The notes under the pieces: model-generated
Told to the model about the DNA's origin: nothing
Seen by the model: the letters and a program-made list of their open reading frames with translations, nothing else
Database searches by the model: none
Shown here: piece after piece, positions 35,203 through 48,451 of the stretch
How positions within the stretch are numbered: the stretch's first letter is position 1
Layout: each line of letters starts with the position of its first letter
Source: Buddleja alternifolia
Taxonomy: Eukaryota; Streptophyta; Magnoliopsida; Lamiales; Scrophulariaceae
NCBI GenBank assembly: GCA_019426215.1
Contig: CM033404.1
Span: 3,038,001-3,102,000, forward strand
Length of the DNA: 64,000 nt
Direction of reading: 5' to 3'
Position numbers and translations under genes: made by a program

Positions 35203-37105
35203 TCATTTGAAAATATGGACTTGCATTATATATTCATCGACCAGCTCGAAGATGCAGATATCGCCTTTCTCGAGCGCATTATCATCTGCAAAGGCCTTCC
35301 ACCCTGCAGATATGGAGAAAAGTTTGCTACTATTAAGAATAATGTTGGCATCCCAATTGCTCCCCTTTGAATTTCTCAAGACAATCCTCGTTGCTTGAGG
35401 AATGTACTTTTTTGAGAAGGCTTTTGGAATTAGCTGCAAAGAAAAATATAAGAAATTACACTACAAGAAATGGACTTTTTTTTTCATGTGCAATGAAAAT
35501 TGAACGATTGTCCTAATTCTCACCAGACAACTCTTTGAGCCAATACTGTAGTCTTTCATGCTCGATTCGAAGAAAGGGAGCGAGGAGGTGAAACACGATG
35601 ATGTCCCGAGTGAATGATGGTTCTTTTTGCAACCATTTTTATCGTAAATTGTTACATCAAAACACATTTTTCCATTGTATTTGAATATCAAAAATTCACT
35701 GTCACCCAGAGAATGATGTTCAACGAATGTTTGCCAGCCTTTTCTGAAATATGTATCATCTGCCTCATTTTCGTGTTGTAACTTAATGTTCCAACTTCCA
35801 CAAGGACTCCTCAGAACTGCCCGCTCGCTTTCCTCATTCATTAAGTACTTCTCCTTGAAGGCAGGTGGAATTCGCTACAAGTTTCATTTTGAAACGATCA
35901 TAATTTGTCATAAAAAAAGGGAAAATTACAATCACACCCCCTCAATAATGGGGTAATTACACAAACCTCTCCTCATTAATTGATAATTACAAACACACCC
36001 TCTCAGGATGTCTATTTATAAGATTTATAAGTGGTGCAATTATAAGAATTATATTGTTACACATACAGAGGGTGCAATTGTAAAAAAAAATTTAACATGA
36101 GAGAGTGTGTTTGTAATTATCAATTAGTTAGGAAAGATTTGTGTAATTACGCTATTATTGAGGGGGTGTGAGTGTAATTTTCCAAAAAAAAATGAAGGGA
36201 AAATCACACACACCTTTACTTATTGTTTAATTACCAAAAAAATAAACTCGCTTATCTAAAATTACCAGCACCACCACCACCCCGAGTTGTAAGGTTTACA
36301 AGGGTAAAATTATAAGAATTTTTAAATACACAAAGTGAAATTGTAGAAAATGTCTTAATATAAGGGGAATTTTATGTAATTTTCAAAAAAGTGAGAATTT
36401 TTTTATAATTACACAATAAGTAAGGGGTCTGTATATAATTTTTCCTAAACAAATGAAGAATGTATGCACACATACACACACACACGTGCATTTTAGAGTC
36501 GAACAATGTTGGAAATATACTGGATCAAGTTGCAAGGTGCTGGGGTCATATGTGTAGCCTAATTGGGCTAAATCAAAAGGATTTTCTAGCCCATATGACC
36601 AGCCCAGTCCAAATGCTTGAACCCAAGATCCACGTTCTTGACCCGGATCTGGCCCAAGGTCCATTCGTTTTAGAGTGTGGCCGTGTGGAAGTGGCTTTTC
36701 AGCGGTTTCTCTAATTTCTAGGGACTGGAATGCAAATTCTAAAACGCCTATCCAGCTATTTTTTTCAGATTAATAATTTATATATAGAAATTGATTGAGG
36801 ATGTTGTTATATATCTATGTCAGATTAGTATTTTATATGGAGAGTTGTAATCTTTCGTTTCCTTTTAGATTTCGTAAATCAATATGCAACATTTTTCTTA
36901 TGATTTTCTACATGATTTCTTAACAGATCATATCATACGAAGAATTAATTTATAAAATTTTCACATTTCAATGAAAACTGAACAAAATAAGATGGAACTT
37001 ATCAACATTTACCAAATCAATGATGACTGGAAACATGATTTTGCAGAAGCAAGGCCTTGTGTCCGGAGTCTCGTAATCGTCGCTTGACGGTTTCGATTTT
37101 GCCAT
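35203..37105 (-). CDS. REM-like B3-domain transcription factor, three exons
   Basis: The model is exon 1 37105-37013 (31 codons, MAKSKPSSDDYE to MFPVIIDL), exon 2 35874-35524 (117 codons) and exon 3 35433-35203 (76 codons plus stop), 224 residues in all. Splice sites are DL|GTAAAT, TTGTAG|CGAATT, CTG|GTGAGA and TTTGCAG|CTAATT, all phase 0. The protein holds two B3 DNA-binding domains: residues about 20-105 (FCKIMFPVIIDLRIPPAFKE, YFRKGWQTFVEHHSLG, EFLIFKYNGKMCF) and about 149-223 (LIPKAFSKKYIPQ, SAGWKAFADDNALEKGDICI). B3/REM proteins act in the nucleus, often in reproductive tissue. Intron 1 (1138 bp) contains two MITEs. No disabling mutation was seen. Confidence 0.82.
35919..36183. mobile_element. 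MITE, 265 bp, in intron 1 of the B3 gene
   Basis: Inverted repeats of about 90 bp: left GGGAAAATTACAATCACACC, right (inverted) GGAAAATTACACTCACACCC, continuing through CTCAATAATRG, TAATTACACAAA and AATTGATAATTACAAACACA. The flanks are A-runs, so a target duplication cannot be read. Confidence 0.85.
36197..36445. mobile_element. Second MITE, about 249 bp, 13 bp from the first
   Basis: The left end GGGAAAATCACACACACCTT pairs with the inverted right end AGGAAAAATTATATACAGAC, with continued pairing through TTACTTATTGTTTAATTA. It is more diverged than its neighbour and belongs to a related but distinct family. Confidence 0.7.
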
Positions 37106-37157
37106 TTCACTTCAAATCCTACAAAATAAATTCAACATTCTTGTGAAGAAAATCATC

Positions 37158-37160
<3 letters not shown>

Positions 37161-37189
<29 letters not shown>
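37161..37189. repeat. GA microsatellite in the leader of the B3 gene
   Basis: About 14 GA units lie 55 bp upstream of the B3 start codon. On the coding strand this is a CT-rich leader of the kind often seen in plant 5' UTRs. Confidence 0.8.
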
Positions 37190-37237
37190 TACTATTCAAG
37201 CTTCTTCAACGCCTATACTCTCTGTGGGGTGGTGGTG

Positions 37238-37252
37238 TATATATATATATAG
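37238..37252 (-). promoter_or_regulatory. Candidate TATA region of the B3 gene
   Basis: CTATATATATATATACA on the minus strand lies about 135 bp upstream of the start codon and just upstream of the CT-rich leader. Position and sequence fit a TATA box, but TA microsatellites are common in this window. Confidence 0.45.
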
Positions 37253-37557
37253 CTACTTAGCTAGTATTAGTTGCATGTAGTTTTCTTATAACCAAAAGTG
37301 AAGAAAAGAAGTATGCATGGATTATTGTGTGCGACAATATCATACAGCTTAAAATAGAAATCTGAGCTGACATAAAATGTGCATGTGATCTGGAATTATA
37401 TATCCAAAATAAAGGAATTACTAGAGTAATTCAAATTAAATTAGAGAGTTGTGATCATAAAGAACCATGCAAGATTTTTTTTTTTAAGAATATTGAATAT
37501 TGAAGTTGGCTAGGGTGTCCTTGAACTCTTAGTCAGTGATAATCACAATTATCGTCT

Positions 37558-37592
<35 letters not shown>

Positions 37593-39676
37593 ACGTATTA
37601 TATCGTCCGTCCGAAATTTGTGATTGTTGTTGCGCGTTAAATGGAAACGAATATGATTAAGGTGGATCCGAGTGTTCGTTCCTAGCCCCTTGATAATCTA
37701 CAACTTAAGATTATCTGTCAACCCCGCGTTCGATTCTCTACAAGGTTGTTCAAGCCTTTACAATTTTAATAATTTCGGATTTGAAAATGGCGAATGAAAA
37801 CTCAAGTCAAGATACAAATTACCTATCAAATACTTAAATCTGAACAAAGATAATTTATACCTCCATGAAAGTCTTCGATTCTGAAGAGATTACAAGCAAG
37901 CAAGTGCCGGTACAAGCTTTGGAAGCCAAATCCAGCAATTCTTGGTAGAACTGATAAAAGCTAAAACTATTGCTATGCTACGCTACAGACTACTCCTAAT
38001 TAGAGCTACTCCTAAGAAGAAAAATGTAAAGTTGTTGATGATTCTGATGATGCCTTTCTTTCTCTTTCCTCTTTCGTTTTTATCTCCGCTTAGTGATCCC
38101 ACGTTCTCAACCGTTGGGAACTGCCTCTAACTTCTTTTTCAAAATTCTTTCGTCTTGGCGGGTTGCTTTTCTTACGGAATTCCCAACTCTTTGAACCTGC
38201 CTTGGAATTGACATCTTTGAGCCCACCTTGTTATCCTACCAAATTTAGACTCTCGTTGGGCTCATTCCATTTTAAATCACTCTATGCATTGTTATTGTTA
38301 TAATGAGCTTAATCTTTTATCTCTGGGCCCATTAATCAGTGTTGAGCCATTTGTGTTTTTTAATTCGTAAAACCCATTTTCATTTTTAGTGTAAACAATT
38401 GCTTTAGATGGTTTAATTAATAACTGAAATCACTATAATCATCGAATCAGAATGCATTGAAAAGGCATTGGTGGGTAGTCAGTCGGGAAAATTCTAGCTC
38501 GGACCCGGTTCGGCCACTCCAATCAATAAAAACGTGCCATGTGGAAAATCAAATTTTCAATTGAAAAAAGTTAATATACTTAACTGAACCAAACCATGGT
38601 TAAACTCTACATCCTCTTTCACGTGCCAACTCAGCTAATCTCGCCATTTCCGCCGATAATTTCAACTGCAAAAATGCAACCCTATCATTTGAAATTCAAA
38701 TCAAACAATCTGGAAAATTCAATTGTTCCTCTGCTCACTCTCTTCCAACCAAAAAACTCAAATCCTTGTGAGAGACCCACATTTTTTTTTTTTTGGAGAT
38801 CTTAATTAGTTTCTTTCACATGACCAATACCAATCAGGAGAAATATAAGATTTGATCAACCCAAATTCTGTATCGATCCTGTCTTTATCAAGGCTGCTCA
38901 TCCCAGATTACATTTCTGAACAGGCTTCAACACAGACTCAAGTATTGCATGCTGCTGTTTGTTCTTCCAAATCTAGTAAATTGTGCCTTTAGTGAGTCTT
39001 TCTTTTGAAGAAGAGACATGTAATGGTTAATATACTGTTAACTGTTAAGCTATTTGTTTTGTCATCTGTCCAGCCGAAGGAAGCTAAATCAGACCCCTTT
39101 TACACTCAAGATTCCTTTTGTTTAATAAAGTTGTTTAGAAGCAAACTGACATCGTAACTATTAAATTCCATATGCATCCAGATATACCACAAAATGGTTC
39201 CAAAGATGCACCTTTATCCAACTAAAAGCTCTCTGTTTTACTCCTACGGAGAAGAAGCAGGTTGTTTGGGCGAAATGTAAGTGGCCAAATAGACGAGTGA
39301 GGCAATCATACCCGCCCAAATAGAAATTACAAAAACTTGGGTCGAGTATTTTAACAGTTTCACAAACTACTTATATAAGTTTTGATCATTCCACAAGTCT
39401 ATATTTCCCAAAAACACTTTCAATAATTTCACCTTATGCTTGAATTAACTCGAAAAATTCATTAAATATTTGAACTTAATGCCAAAACTCAATCACATCC
39501 AAAAAGTATATATCTAAAATGTGGATCAGAACAACAAAACAACAATATGAAAAATTCACTAAAAAGATTAAGTTATTGAACCCCCCCCCCCCCCCCTCCT
39601 CTCTCTCAATGCAAACAATGCGGTCCAAAACTGAACTAAAATAGCTACATAAACTTATTCATTGTGTGGTTGGACT
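37253..39676. other. Intergenic sequence without a recognised gene
   Basis: It contains a TA microsatellite (37560-37591), a GCGTTCGATTCT stretch at about 37727-37738 that looks like a lone Pol III box B, and a run of 16 C at 39581-39596. Short frames at 37942-38130 and 38596-38805 have no recognisable similarity. Confidence 0.35.
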
Positions 39677-40239
39677 TCAATCACAACTCTGCGTATCCTG
39701 CACAATATGAATTGAACAATTAAATGGGATAGTCTTCTAAATTCATTTTAAAGAAACTTAATTGGCAACAAAATTAACTCAATTTACCTTTGTTGGATCA
39801 CTAATTTGATTATAGCTTTGCATCATGCTTGTAAATGATTGGGACTTATTCATGGTCCAAGAGAAATTAGGAGGCTGATTGAGCAACAAAAGTCAGATAA
39901 TTTCTTAGAAACTTGCACAAAAGATATTATTAAAACAAAGTGCATTAATATTACTCGACGTTGCATTTCCAGTACAGGACCACACAGGGGATGTGGCACT
40001 TGCTGAATACGCAAATTAAAGTTCAAGCCAATATAAATTTAAAAAAAAAAAGAACAAGAAAGCAAACTACATTTGAAACATAGAAAGAATGATTCCCTTA
40101 CTTTGCAAACACTAGAATCCGAAGATTGACTTGGAGTTAAGATCTCTACCAGTGGTGTTGATGACCATGGAAAGTGGGTATCTGAAGATTGAAAAAGATA
40201 TCACTTTTTTTCGTTAAAATAATCCTACTAGTACAACTT

Positions 40240-40276
<37 letters not shown>

Positions 40277-40972
40277 GATTTCAACAAAGTGAACATATAT
40301 CACTTACTCAAAGCCTTGATGTCTGCTCCATTTGACAGACTTGAGGTTTGTGGAATGACGTTAATTAACTACATGATTTGGATTCTGATGCACATGCTGA
40401 TATCTATTTGCCTAAAGCATAATAAAAGAAAATGAATAATTGATTCCTACAATATTAATAAAGTGATTGAAAGAACAAAGATCAATGTTCACATACATCA
40501 ACAGAATGAGAATCCATAAATTGACTTGGAGTCGGGACGTTCGAAGCTGGTGTTGGTGAGACAGAAACATGGGTACCTTGCGATGTAGATTCAACTCGTT
40601 TTTTAGTTTTTCCTGTTAAAAGCATTCCTCATTAGAATCATACATGCAAGAAAAAGGGGGAAATAATGTAGAACGAAAAACTTGAACATACTTTTAGCAT
40701 CTGTTTGTGGGATCTTTGCCTTCTCTTCTCAAAATGATTCTTTATTCTACAATTTCTAGTTCCTTTTGGCTTGGCTCTCAGTGGATTCAATATTGGTTTG
40801 TCTTTGTGTAGCTCAACTATGTCATTTTTGACCAATTTATCTTTCATGCTCGAAGTTGAATTTACATTTTTCTTCTTATAAAACCCATCCAGAAGTCTGG
40901 CTCCATCTTTCAAACTCACTTTGTGTTACAAGGTCATAAGCAAATCTCATAGCACGGCTAGTATATAGAACT
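39677..40972 (-). pseudogene. FAR1-related (FRS-like) gene, 3' part, cut by the LARD insertion
   Basis: Seven exons can be read on the minus strand: 40972-40692, 40612-40497, 40368-40308, 40181-40102, 40002-39955, 39874-39788 and 39697-39677. The first codes DKPILNPLRAKPKGTRNCRI, KNHFEKRRQRSHKQM, like the C-terminal nuclear-type segment after the SWIM domain of FAR1-related transcription regulators. Later exons are Ser/Pro-rich (TPASNVPTPSQFMDSH; ILTPSQSSDSSVCK) and end DTQSCD plus stop. The last six exons are phase-consistent; the first needs one base to join them and has a frame change near 40920. Function of this part is unknown. The gene's upstream exons are not in the window. Confidence 0.6.
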
Positions 40973-43900
40973 TGTAACGCCCCAAAATTTGGTCATAAAA
41001 GACCCACTTGAATACATAAGTCTATCGTAGCTGTAGTTCCAATTTTAAAACATGGACCCAATTTTTATCAATGTATCTTAGGGTCCTACTCCTGAAACTA
41101 TCATCCGCATCACGAAGTAACTTAATATCCTTGAATAAAACTACCAGTTTTTACCTCTTGGATCGTCTATGTCTATTCCTGTTATCCTCCAAACTAGTCT
41201 CACTGCTCAACTCACCTACAGCTGGAAGGAAGGAATGAAACAAAATACATAAGCAAAGGCTTAGTGAGTGCCAGTGCTTGTGTGCAAGTTGCTTAAAATA
41301 GTTTTTAGACCCAAATGATAAATTATTGAGGGAAAAACAATAATATTTTTTGTTGATTTTCAAAGGATCATTGAAATCCTAAATAAGAAAAGCAATTTGT
41401 GATCATAGTAACAATTAAGCAATAGCTAGTATGAGACAAAGGTCTTAGTATATGCACGATGAGATTTTTTCAAATATCATTGAAACATGCTTGGAAAAAG
41501 TTACGTTCATGATAAAGCTGGAACAATTGGTGGTATGATATTTAAGTTTCAAAACATGCATTTAAAAAAAACATGTAGTTCAATGCAAGTATCACGTACA
41601 AGACATGTTTAAGTAACACGTACAACACATGTTTATATAACACGTACAAGACACGCTTAAGCAGTAGGGGGCCATGTTAGCAATACCATCGCGTCCGATG
41701 ATTTACCCACAGCACTTTGGGTCCCGCTGCTTCTTCCTTATCACCCCTGAACACGCGGCTTAAAAGCCATCACCTTATACCTCCCCACGCAGGCTCGCGA
41801 TGCCCGATTTGGTCATATCCGGAGTATGCCACACGATAAATGACCCATGCACCCTCAGAGCACTCCGTCCTAGGTGCATGGATCTGGACGTGAATAGCGG
41901 GAACTGTTTAAGACCGCAAGCCCATGCTTGACCGGCCGAACCCTGCCCTATCCATCGCCCGACCTTGGGCCCAACACAACCACGTCAGATGCAACACGTC
42001 ACAAGAACACCATCACGGCAAATGATCACGATACAAGACCAATGATGGAGTAATTTCACAAAAATCATAAAACCGATGTTTATTTCGAAATCATTCTTGT
42101 ATAAATTATGCATCTGAAATAAGCATGCAATCACGTATGTCACGAATGATGCAATGAAGTATTTTAGTTCACGATGAAAATATTTAATCGAACAAATAGT
42201 TTTTCAGAATTTCCTTAAAAGAATGTTTTCCTCGAATTCATTTTCACAAAACATGCCTGAAAAATTACTTTTGCAAGATACGTGTTTGAAAACATTCATA
42301 CAGGTAATAGTTGGTGCCAAGAATTGGTGAATGTAAAATGAGTCCTGAATTTGATTTGAAAGTGTTGAAACTCATTTTCATGTCAAGTATTCAAAGCATG
42401 TTGAAAGTACATATATATCTATATATATATATATATATATATGACGTATTCCTTCCAGTTTTGAAAGACATATAACTATAATTTTGAGAGGCAACTCACA
42501 CTAACTTCCAAGTTATTCAGCGTCGTCCTCGAGCGGTTTACTAACACCACCTGTTAATCCAAGGATTATATTAGAAATCTATTCTCTAACACTCGTCTTA
42601 ATAATCTACTCGAAAAATCCTATGCGGTCCTATGAACTACATGAACATGCACGAAATACTATTCTCCCAAACTATGCTTAACTTCATTATATTCAAAGAT
42701 TGACAAAACACTAAGAAAATAAATCTGCGCGGTTTTGGTTTAAAATCTATTAAAATTCATAGAACATGATTTTACTTTTGAAATTTTTCAGAAACACCCG
42801 AGACTTACTGAAAAAGTTCAGGTAAAAGTTTCAAAGGTAAACTAGATTTGTAAGTAGCTGTTTCATCCTCCAAAACCCAGCCAAGCAGAAGCTGTTTTTA
42901 CACAGGCAGGATACACTTCAAAAATTTGTATAAAATCTCCTGTTCATCAGAAGGCTCCAACATTTATAGGACATGCTCACAAGACACTCAAAATGGATCA
43001 GAAAATTTTTGGAAGCCAAATAAAATCTGTAGATACAAAATTTTCAGCTTATAACAAAGCATATCTGTAAATAAGTAATTCCCTGGCAGCAGTGGTTTGC
43101 CAATTTTTATAAAATTCACCAAAACTTCAAATATTTCCAAACTCCACGATTTTTTCTATAAACACAACAAAGTTTATTGAAAAATATTTTGGCTTCAAAA
43201 TTTCATTCAATTGGATCTTCAAATACATTGTAGAACACACATGCAAAAACTGAAATTGAGCTCATTTTATTTTCATGACAAAACCATCATGCATGTCTTA
43301 AATGATTCTTAAAAATAAGTTAAAACTCACATGCAATCACTTATCCATGTATAAGCTACATATATGGTCATGGATCTACAACAATTTATCCAAATCCTTC
43401 ACTCATTCACACAAGCAATAAAAGTTTCTAGAAACTAAAATAGCAGACTGCGTAGGTCTATTGGTGGTCATTTTTAGACAATTTCCGCATCCATTTTCTG
43501 CAAACTTTATCATAAAACATATCTATATTCAATAAGGATTCTAATGGAGGTCTTGCATGTACAATTAGAGCACGGAAAAAGGGGTTTGTTGGGCAATTGA
43601 ATGTGAAACACAGATTCTGGAATTGAAAAGAGCTTACTGGCAGTGATACTTTAAATACAAATTATGTAATGATTCCTCAACGATTTCTAAAGAACTTTAA
43701 ATGTAAAGATATCTACACTCATAGAGGTTTCTAAATATGGTCTTGCATGTAAGATCAAACCAACGAAAGAGTTGTTTCTTGCCCAAAGAAAATAGAACAC
43801 AGTTCTGAAAATTGAAAATACGGACAGCTTACCGCACGGTTTGAAGCGATTTTGAAACTTTTGGTAGCCAATTTGATAAATCCAATTCCATAGTATTATT

Positions 43901-44401
43901 TCTTATCCTCTTGTGAAGATTTTGAGATAAGGAACTCCCAATTTGGACATCATTGCGTCCTTCAAAACGTGCGAATACCAGCACTGCCAGTGCTGGAAAT
44001 TTCTGTGCGGAAATTGCTTTGGGAAAATGGTTTCTATGTTGTGGGTTAAGCTTTCTCTTTCCATGGCTCTCTTAAACGGTTTTGTAGCTGAAAAGAGATG
44101 AAAATGGGAATGAACTCTGATTTTAGAGCAAGAAATACATGAGTGGATGAGAGGAGAAAAGAAGAGCAAGATAGGTGTGCATATATATAGGGATGATGAG
44201 GACTTTATTGCAAATTTTCTATTTATCTCCTAGTCCTACAATTATTGTATCTTATTCCAAGGTTTATACATGAATATGAATTGATATAAAATCCCCCAAT
44301 TACTAATACTAATACATGTTAATCAAGTAATGTTCGTGGTGTCATACTACTAGTCATCGAATTAGTAAGTATACTAATACTAAGAAAATTCGGCTGTCAC
44401 A
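40973..44401 (-). repeat. 3' LTR of the LARD-like element
   Basis: 3429 bp. It begins TGTGACAGCC on the minus strand. A TATA box (CTATATATATGC, 44190-44179) about 215 bp in marks the promoter, so most of the LTR is transcribed leader. A GC-rich block lies at 41665-42040. The frames of 70 and 88 codons inside it are also in the other copy and are not genes. Confidence 0.93.
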
Positions 44402-44414
44402 CTCTTCCCCCCTT
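44402..44414 (-). other. Polypurine tract of the LARD-like element
   Basis: AAGGGGGGAAGAG on the minus strand directly precedes the 3' LTR, the expected site of plus-strand priming. Confidence 0.85.
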
Positions 44415-47400
44415 AAAGGAATTTGGTCCCCAAATTCTTTCCTTAAAAAAAGAAAGGGTCAAGGATGGTATCTTCACATGTACTCTTAAGTCTACCATGC
44501 TTATTCTAACTTGTCAGATTTTTCCCATATCACCTTGACCAATGGGATACTGTTATTTCGAAGTTCATGAACCTTGTAGTTTTCGATCCGTATGGATTTA
44601 TCTTTTTATGTCGGGTCTTGCTTTAGATAAAGCATGTCTCAATATATTACACACGTCGAGTCCAACTAATATTTACCTAATTAAGAAACTCGAGAAATAT
44701 AATGTGTGCGAGCATCTTTAATATCACCATTGAAACTTCTTTATTTTAATCTTCATGACTCCTCCTCTAGATGAAACTCTCAAAGGTCTCGATCATAAAC
44801 ATTTACTTTGATCGCCGTATTATGGTTGTGTACACAGTTCTCCAGATATCTCAGCGTATTCACGTTCTTTAGATGATTATTGAATCTTGTTGATAGAGTC
44901 TCGGATCACTTCTACGTGTAGGACTCAGTAAAAATGTTTAAATACGTCAATGTTGACATACTGGAGCTCTTTAATAAGTTCTGGAAGTCTCTGTCTTGGA
45001 ACCAAGGTGTTGATATTCCTCTGCATCCTTGAAGTTGCTAGTTCTCTCTGTTTCTTACTTTTTATCTTCCTTTCTCATTGAAGTATGTTCGTCAGGGTAA
45101 TTAAAAGATCCCGATTGTTATACGATGATTGATGTGCTTGTAATTTTCTTCAGAAATCACTACAACTCCATTTTCCATATGCTCTAGGGAAGGAAATTGG
45201 ACGTCGCTATAGCTATCAGTCCCTTTGATAGTCGATTCGCTTCAGTCTTCGAGTTTCACCCATAAAAGTTTCCATCGATATATTTGTCTCTTATGCATAG
45301 ATTTGAAAGTGAGAGTACTCAATATGCTAGTATCAACTACAGCTAACCATATCAATCGAAGAGTTGTCCCAACAAGATTGATGATGTGTCTTGGTATGTG
45401 AGAATACATCAGAGTAAGAGAGAAATTGCAGGAACTAAAATTAATGTGATAATTAGTTTAAACAATTGATTAGAAGATCAATTGAGGAAGTAAACAAGTG
45501 ATCGATAACAATAGAATACTTTGAATAATCAAAAGAGATGCTTAAGCAGGACAAGTTATAAAGTCCTTCAAATGGTCGGACTTATTGCGAACAAGATAGA
45601 TTATAACAAGAGATGTGAACTTAAGAACATCCTTGAAGACAATTTGTCATTCAGCTATGTTTTAACTCAAGGGTAGTTACAACCAGTTTCAATGTAAGGT
45701 AGATCAAATAAGGTAGGAACCCAATGATAATTGAAATGAAATTCTCCAAAATAGGAATTGAAGAAGTAGGGGATTGTAAACAAAAAGATTAATTAATATG
45801 ATCAATATTAGATATAAACAATTAAGGCTGCAAATGCATACTTCATATGCTCATAAAAGGGAGATTTAAAACAAATGGTTTCATCTCAAACCGGAGGGAT
45901 GAAGGTGGTTCAATTTAGAGAAGCTCCAATACAAAGAGATCTAAATATAAGCCTTGAGAGGAACTAGAAGTATTACTATACGCTGAGAAATTGATCTCCT
46001 TGAATGGAGAAAATTTCATGCAAAAGAGCATTCAAGAAATATTTGTTTAAAATGATATGGGTACAAACTCAAGATTTCACAAAGATTATCAATTATTGGA
46101 ATTATAATAAACTACCAACATAATCTTCGAATAAAAGATGGATGAGCAAGGAAAATCACTATTAAAACTCAATTATTAGGAGTCGGCCACAGGAGTAGAA
46201 TAAAAGTCCTGATTCAAGATGACGGTTCTGTGATAATTGAATCGCCCTCAAGGAATAACAATTTCAACATGTCTTATGAATTCATAAATACAACCACATG
46301 GTCAATCTGTAAGAGATTTCCAGGATATAGTGCAAGGTAAAATGTGCAGAGGTCTCAAGAATGAAAACGGTGACAACCAAAAGTTCAGATTCAACGATGT
46401 CCTCTTTGTAATAAACAAAGTTCAATAGTTTGACAAGCCTTAGATAAAAATTAGTATAGGTAATAAAGAATAATAGATTAGAAAGAATAATTTGATTACT
46501 CAACAATTAATTCAAGGAGAGGATGCGAAAGTCTTCAAAGGCTAGGATATGAAATTTTTAAGATGAATGAACTTATAATATGAGGAAAAATTACAAGCAT
46601 CCCATGGAATCATACAGCGAATCAACGAATAACATATTCAAAAGTGGTTACAATAAATCTCAAATAGATAGAATATATTGGACTTATACATAGAAGAGGC
46701 AAATTACTGCTTTAATAAAAGGGATTGAAGAACTGAGAATGACGAGAAGAAAATGTGATTCAATAGATGAAATAGACTATGAATACATAATTCTGTTAGA
46801 AAATGCATACATCATATGCCATAGAAGGACCCGAATGTAGATTATTGTCATCTCAATATTCAAGGAATAAGTAACTACTTGGATGACCTTCAAGACATAA
46901 GACGAAAAATAAGCCTGACGGAAAGTTGAAAGATCGGTGGATTCAAAGAAATTATTAATGTATATGGATTAAGAAATATTTCATGAAGAAGAGTACGAAA
47001 AGAGATCCACTGAAAGTGAATAGCTAGAAGCTTAAGGTTTCATAAGATGAATGCAATAAAATAATCAAGCTGAGATTTTCAAATAAATTTGACGATTTGA
47101 GTTCAATGCGAAATAAGAGGCGAGCATTAGGATCCAATAGATAGAGTAGAATAAAATTTCAATTCCAGTAGTGATTCCAGAATTGGGTGAATCGCCTTTA
47201 AAGATTAAGGATTTAACAAGTAATGAGACTCAAAAGCAGAATCATAGAACATAACCTTGAGAGGTTTTCAAAGAGTGGATGTAAAATAATGCGAAGGAGA
47301 AAAATTCTCAAGAATTAAATTATGAACGATAAGGACTTCCGAATACTAAAGTTTTCCAATAATGAAAGGGACATAATTTTTTAATAATGAAGTTTACTAG

Positions 47401-48436
47401 ATCCCCGAACATAATAATGAAGCATGTCGATAGGAGCTGGTTTCCAGAAGAGATATGAGAAAGCGTTGGGGAAGTTAAAGTTATGTTAGCGACAAGAAAT
47501 TCCCCTTGGTTTATGAAACAAGGGAAATCACCCTTTTTGAGTTCGTTCCTAACACATCTACCTCTAACTTCACACGATCGTTACAAGACGAAAGATTGAG
47601 TAGTATAGCAGGACGAAATGAAGCAATCCTCATTCACTAGGTCAGCCTTTTCTGAGTTAACATTGAAGTGGGCTTGTACGACTCGTTGTGCGTCCATTCT
47701 TCGATAAGGAGCATTATTTACCATGCAAGGTCGCCTCCATAAGTCATCTTACTTCTCTTTCTCGTAATAGAAATTGTCATCGCCTCAATGCTATGACTTA
47801 CTACAACTTCTTCTAGATAGGCCTCTAATTCTATCTTAGCTTTGTAAACAAAAGGATAATGAACAATATGGATTGTTTTACGTGACAAGAACCCATTTGG
47901 CTAGGAGCGACAAGGTACTTATTCTTTATTGAATAAGGAAATGACATTTTATCCTTGAGGGTAAAAAGCGGGGAGCATGATTTAAAGCCGAGGGACTACA
48001 TGAGTTCAACTAGATGAAATGATTATCTGCACTCATCGCATAATTTGAGACAACTATTGACACTATACTGAAATACTTGCTATTAGAGTTCATACTCAAT
48101 TCTAAACTTCGGAGTTATTTCGATTCCTGTAAACTTACTCTATTATTAATCTAGAAATCGGAATTATCTTCCAACTAACACATACTATTATCTTCTAGTC
48201 ACTTAAATAAAGTAACTTTCTCCAAAATAACAATAAAATTCAAGGAACTCATCTCGACTTCACGAAAACATGTCTCAAATTCGTCCAAAGAATTAACGTC
48301 CATCAATTTCGTAACATAGAGAAACTAATATCCTTCTCAACTTGTCAGTCCTCAACATCATCATTTAACCTACAAATCCATTAATCTTTCCACAGTCCGA
48401 AGATCTTATCCCGGTATAGCTCAGGCACTAGCCCAA
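44415..48436 (-). other. Noncoding internal domain of the LARD-like element
   Basis: About 4 kb of AT-rich sequence without a gag, protease, reverse transcriptase, RNase H or integrase motif on either strand. The longest frame is 74 codons (46506-46282). Packaging or dimerisation signals would be expected here but cannot be read by eye. Confidence 0.75.
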
Positions 48437-48448
48437 GCTCTGATACCA
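48437..48448 (-). other. Primer-binding site for initiator tRNA-Met
   Basis: TGGTATCAGAGC on the minus strand, three bases inside the 5' LTR. This is the standard plant LTR-retrotransposon primer site and fixes the element's orientation. Confidence 0.92.
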
Positions 48449-48451
48449 CTC

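Noticed and set aside
37665..37770. Possible SINE from a lone box-B-like GCGTTCGATTCT
   Set aside because: No box A at the right distance, no tail and no target duplication.
41151..41363. 70-codon frame also present at 48630-48842, and 88-codon frame at 43903-44169 also at 51382-51648
   Set aside because: They are the same positions in the two LTRs, so duplication reflects the LTR structure rather than conserved genes.
46282..46506. 74-codon frame in the LARD core as a gag remnant
   Set aside because: No gag motif; composition matches the AT-rich surroundings.
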